6,635 nt of DNA from NCBI GenBank assembly GCA_964429075.1, contig CAYSBA010000070.1:1-6635 (forward strand), in the 5' to 3' direction. Position numbers and translations under genes: made by a program. Under the pieces are notes generated by a model. That model made no database searches. It saw only the letters and a program-made list of their open reading frames with translations, and was not told the DNA's origin. Below are positions 6,386 through 6,635 of the stretch, piece after piece. This stretch comes from CAYSBA01 sp964429075 [NCBI: uncultured bacterium]. Lineage in GTDB: Bacteria; CAYSBA01. Numbering within the stretch: position 1 is the stretch's first letter; the number at the start of each line of letters is the position of its first letter.

Positions 6386-6392
6386 AAGGAGG
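6386..6392 (+). promoter_or_regulatory. Strong Shine-Dalgarno of the crotonase gene
   Basis: AAGGAGG is a near-complete match to the 16S rRNA 3' end and lies 4 nt before the ATG at 6397. With only ten nucleotides between it and the tRNA 3' end, ribosome binding on this message probably depends on processing or unfolding of the upstream tRNA. Confidence 0.85.
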
Positions 6393-6396
6393 TTTT

Positions 6397-6635
6397 ATGT
6401 CATCTTCTTCAAATATTCTTGTAAAGGAAAAACTACCCTATGTACATGAAATTATTATAAACAAACCACCTCTTAACATCCTTGATCTTGAGACAATCAG
6501 AGATTTAATAGATATCCTTAATAGGTTAAAGGATAATAATCGAGGGATCATTGTTCTCAGGGGTCAGGGCGAGAAGGCATTTTCAGCAGGTGTAGATGTT
6601 GCAGATCATACGAAAGATAAGGCGGAGAGGATGAT
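6397..6635 (+). CDS. Enoyl-CoA hydratase/isomerase (crotonase) family protein, N-terminal part
   Basis: Only the first 79 codons are in the window. The N-terminus fits the crotonase fold: a beta strand VHEIIINKPPLNILDLETIR (residues 16-35; the usual pattern is a Pro-Leu-Asn segment followed by a helix), then GIIVLRGQGEKAFSAGVDV (51-69), where the FSAG segment supplies an oxyanion-hole backbone NH for the CoA thioester. Crotonases hydrate, isomerise or hydrolyse acyl-CoA thioesters in the cytoplasm. The PPLNILD and FSAGVDVADHTKDK stretches remind me of proteins annotated as cyclohexa-1,5-dienecarbonyl-CoA hydratases of anaerobic benzoyl-CoA breakdown. The catalytic glutamates and the rest of the fold lie beyond the window, so the specific reaction cannot be stated. 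It is probably co-transcribed with the tRNA-Ser just upstream. Confidence 0.92.
   Translation, partial: MSSSSNILVKEKLPYVHEIIINKPPLNILDLETIRDLIDILNRLKDNNRGIIVLRGQGEKAFSAGVDVADHTKDKAERM

Overview
The window looks like a stretch of chromosome from an AT-rich Gram-negative bacterium. An outer-membrane-type barrel protein, a lipoprotein with a lipobox and a sigma-54 activator all point to a two-membrane cell. The protein types (TolB-like plus barrel fusion, APH plus P-loop kinase fusion, NtrC-family regulator, dienoyl-CoA-hydratase-like crotonase) recall Deltaproteobacteria/Desulfobacterota or related anaerobes, but that placement is inference. I see no insertion sequence, integrase, CRISPR array or other sign of mobility.

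Minus strand, 1-6099 (read right to left): six genes run in one direction with almost no space between them. The order is an exported TolB-like/beta-barrel protein (5005-6099), a lipoprotein (4394-5002), an NtrC-type response regulator (3034-4383), a two-domain kinase-like protein (1503-3044), parA (740-1510) and parB (1-743, cut by the window edge). Junctions are 2 nt, 10 nt, then overlaps of 11, 8 and 4 nt, with no terminator between genes. They are very probably one transcript with translational coupling. The first two products belong to the envelope, the third is a transcription factor without a sensor kinase in view, and the last two form the chromosome partition pair. What joins these functions is not known.

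Intergenic region, 6100-6288: it separates the leftward operon from rightward genes. It holds a weak leftward -10 candidate, a perfect 6-bp inverted repeat (ATCAGT-N12-ACTGAT), a short AT-rich hairpin, and a rightward promoter region with a consensus -35 (TTGACA) and a 12-bp perfect palindrome.

Plus strand, 6289-6635: a tRNA-Ser with anticodon CGA is followed after 21 nt by the start of a crotonase-family (enoyl-CoA hydratase/isomerase) gene with a near-perfect Shine-Dalgarno sequence. No terminator lies between them, so tRNA and mRNA are probably made as one precursor. The crotonase runs off the right edge.

Nothing here is clearly a new defence or mobile system. The most interesting points are the operon linking envelope proteins and a sigma-54 regulator to parAB, the kinase fusion of unknown substrate inside it, and the tRNA-mRNA arrangement.
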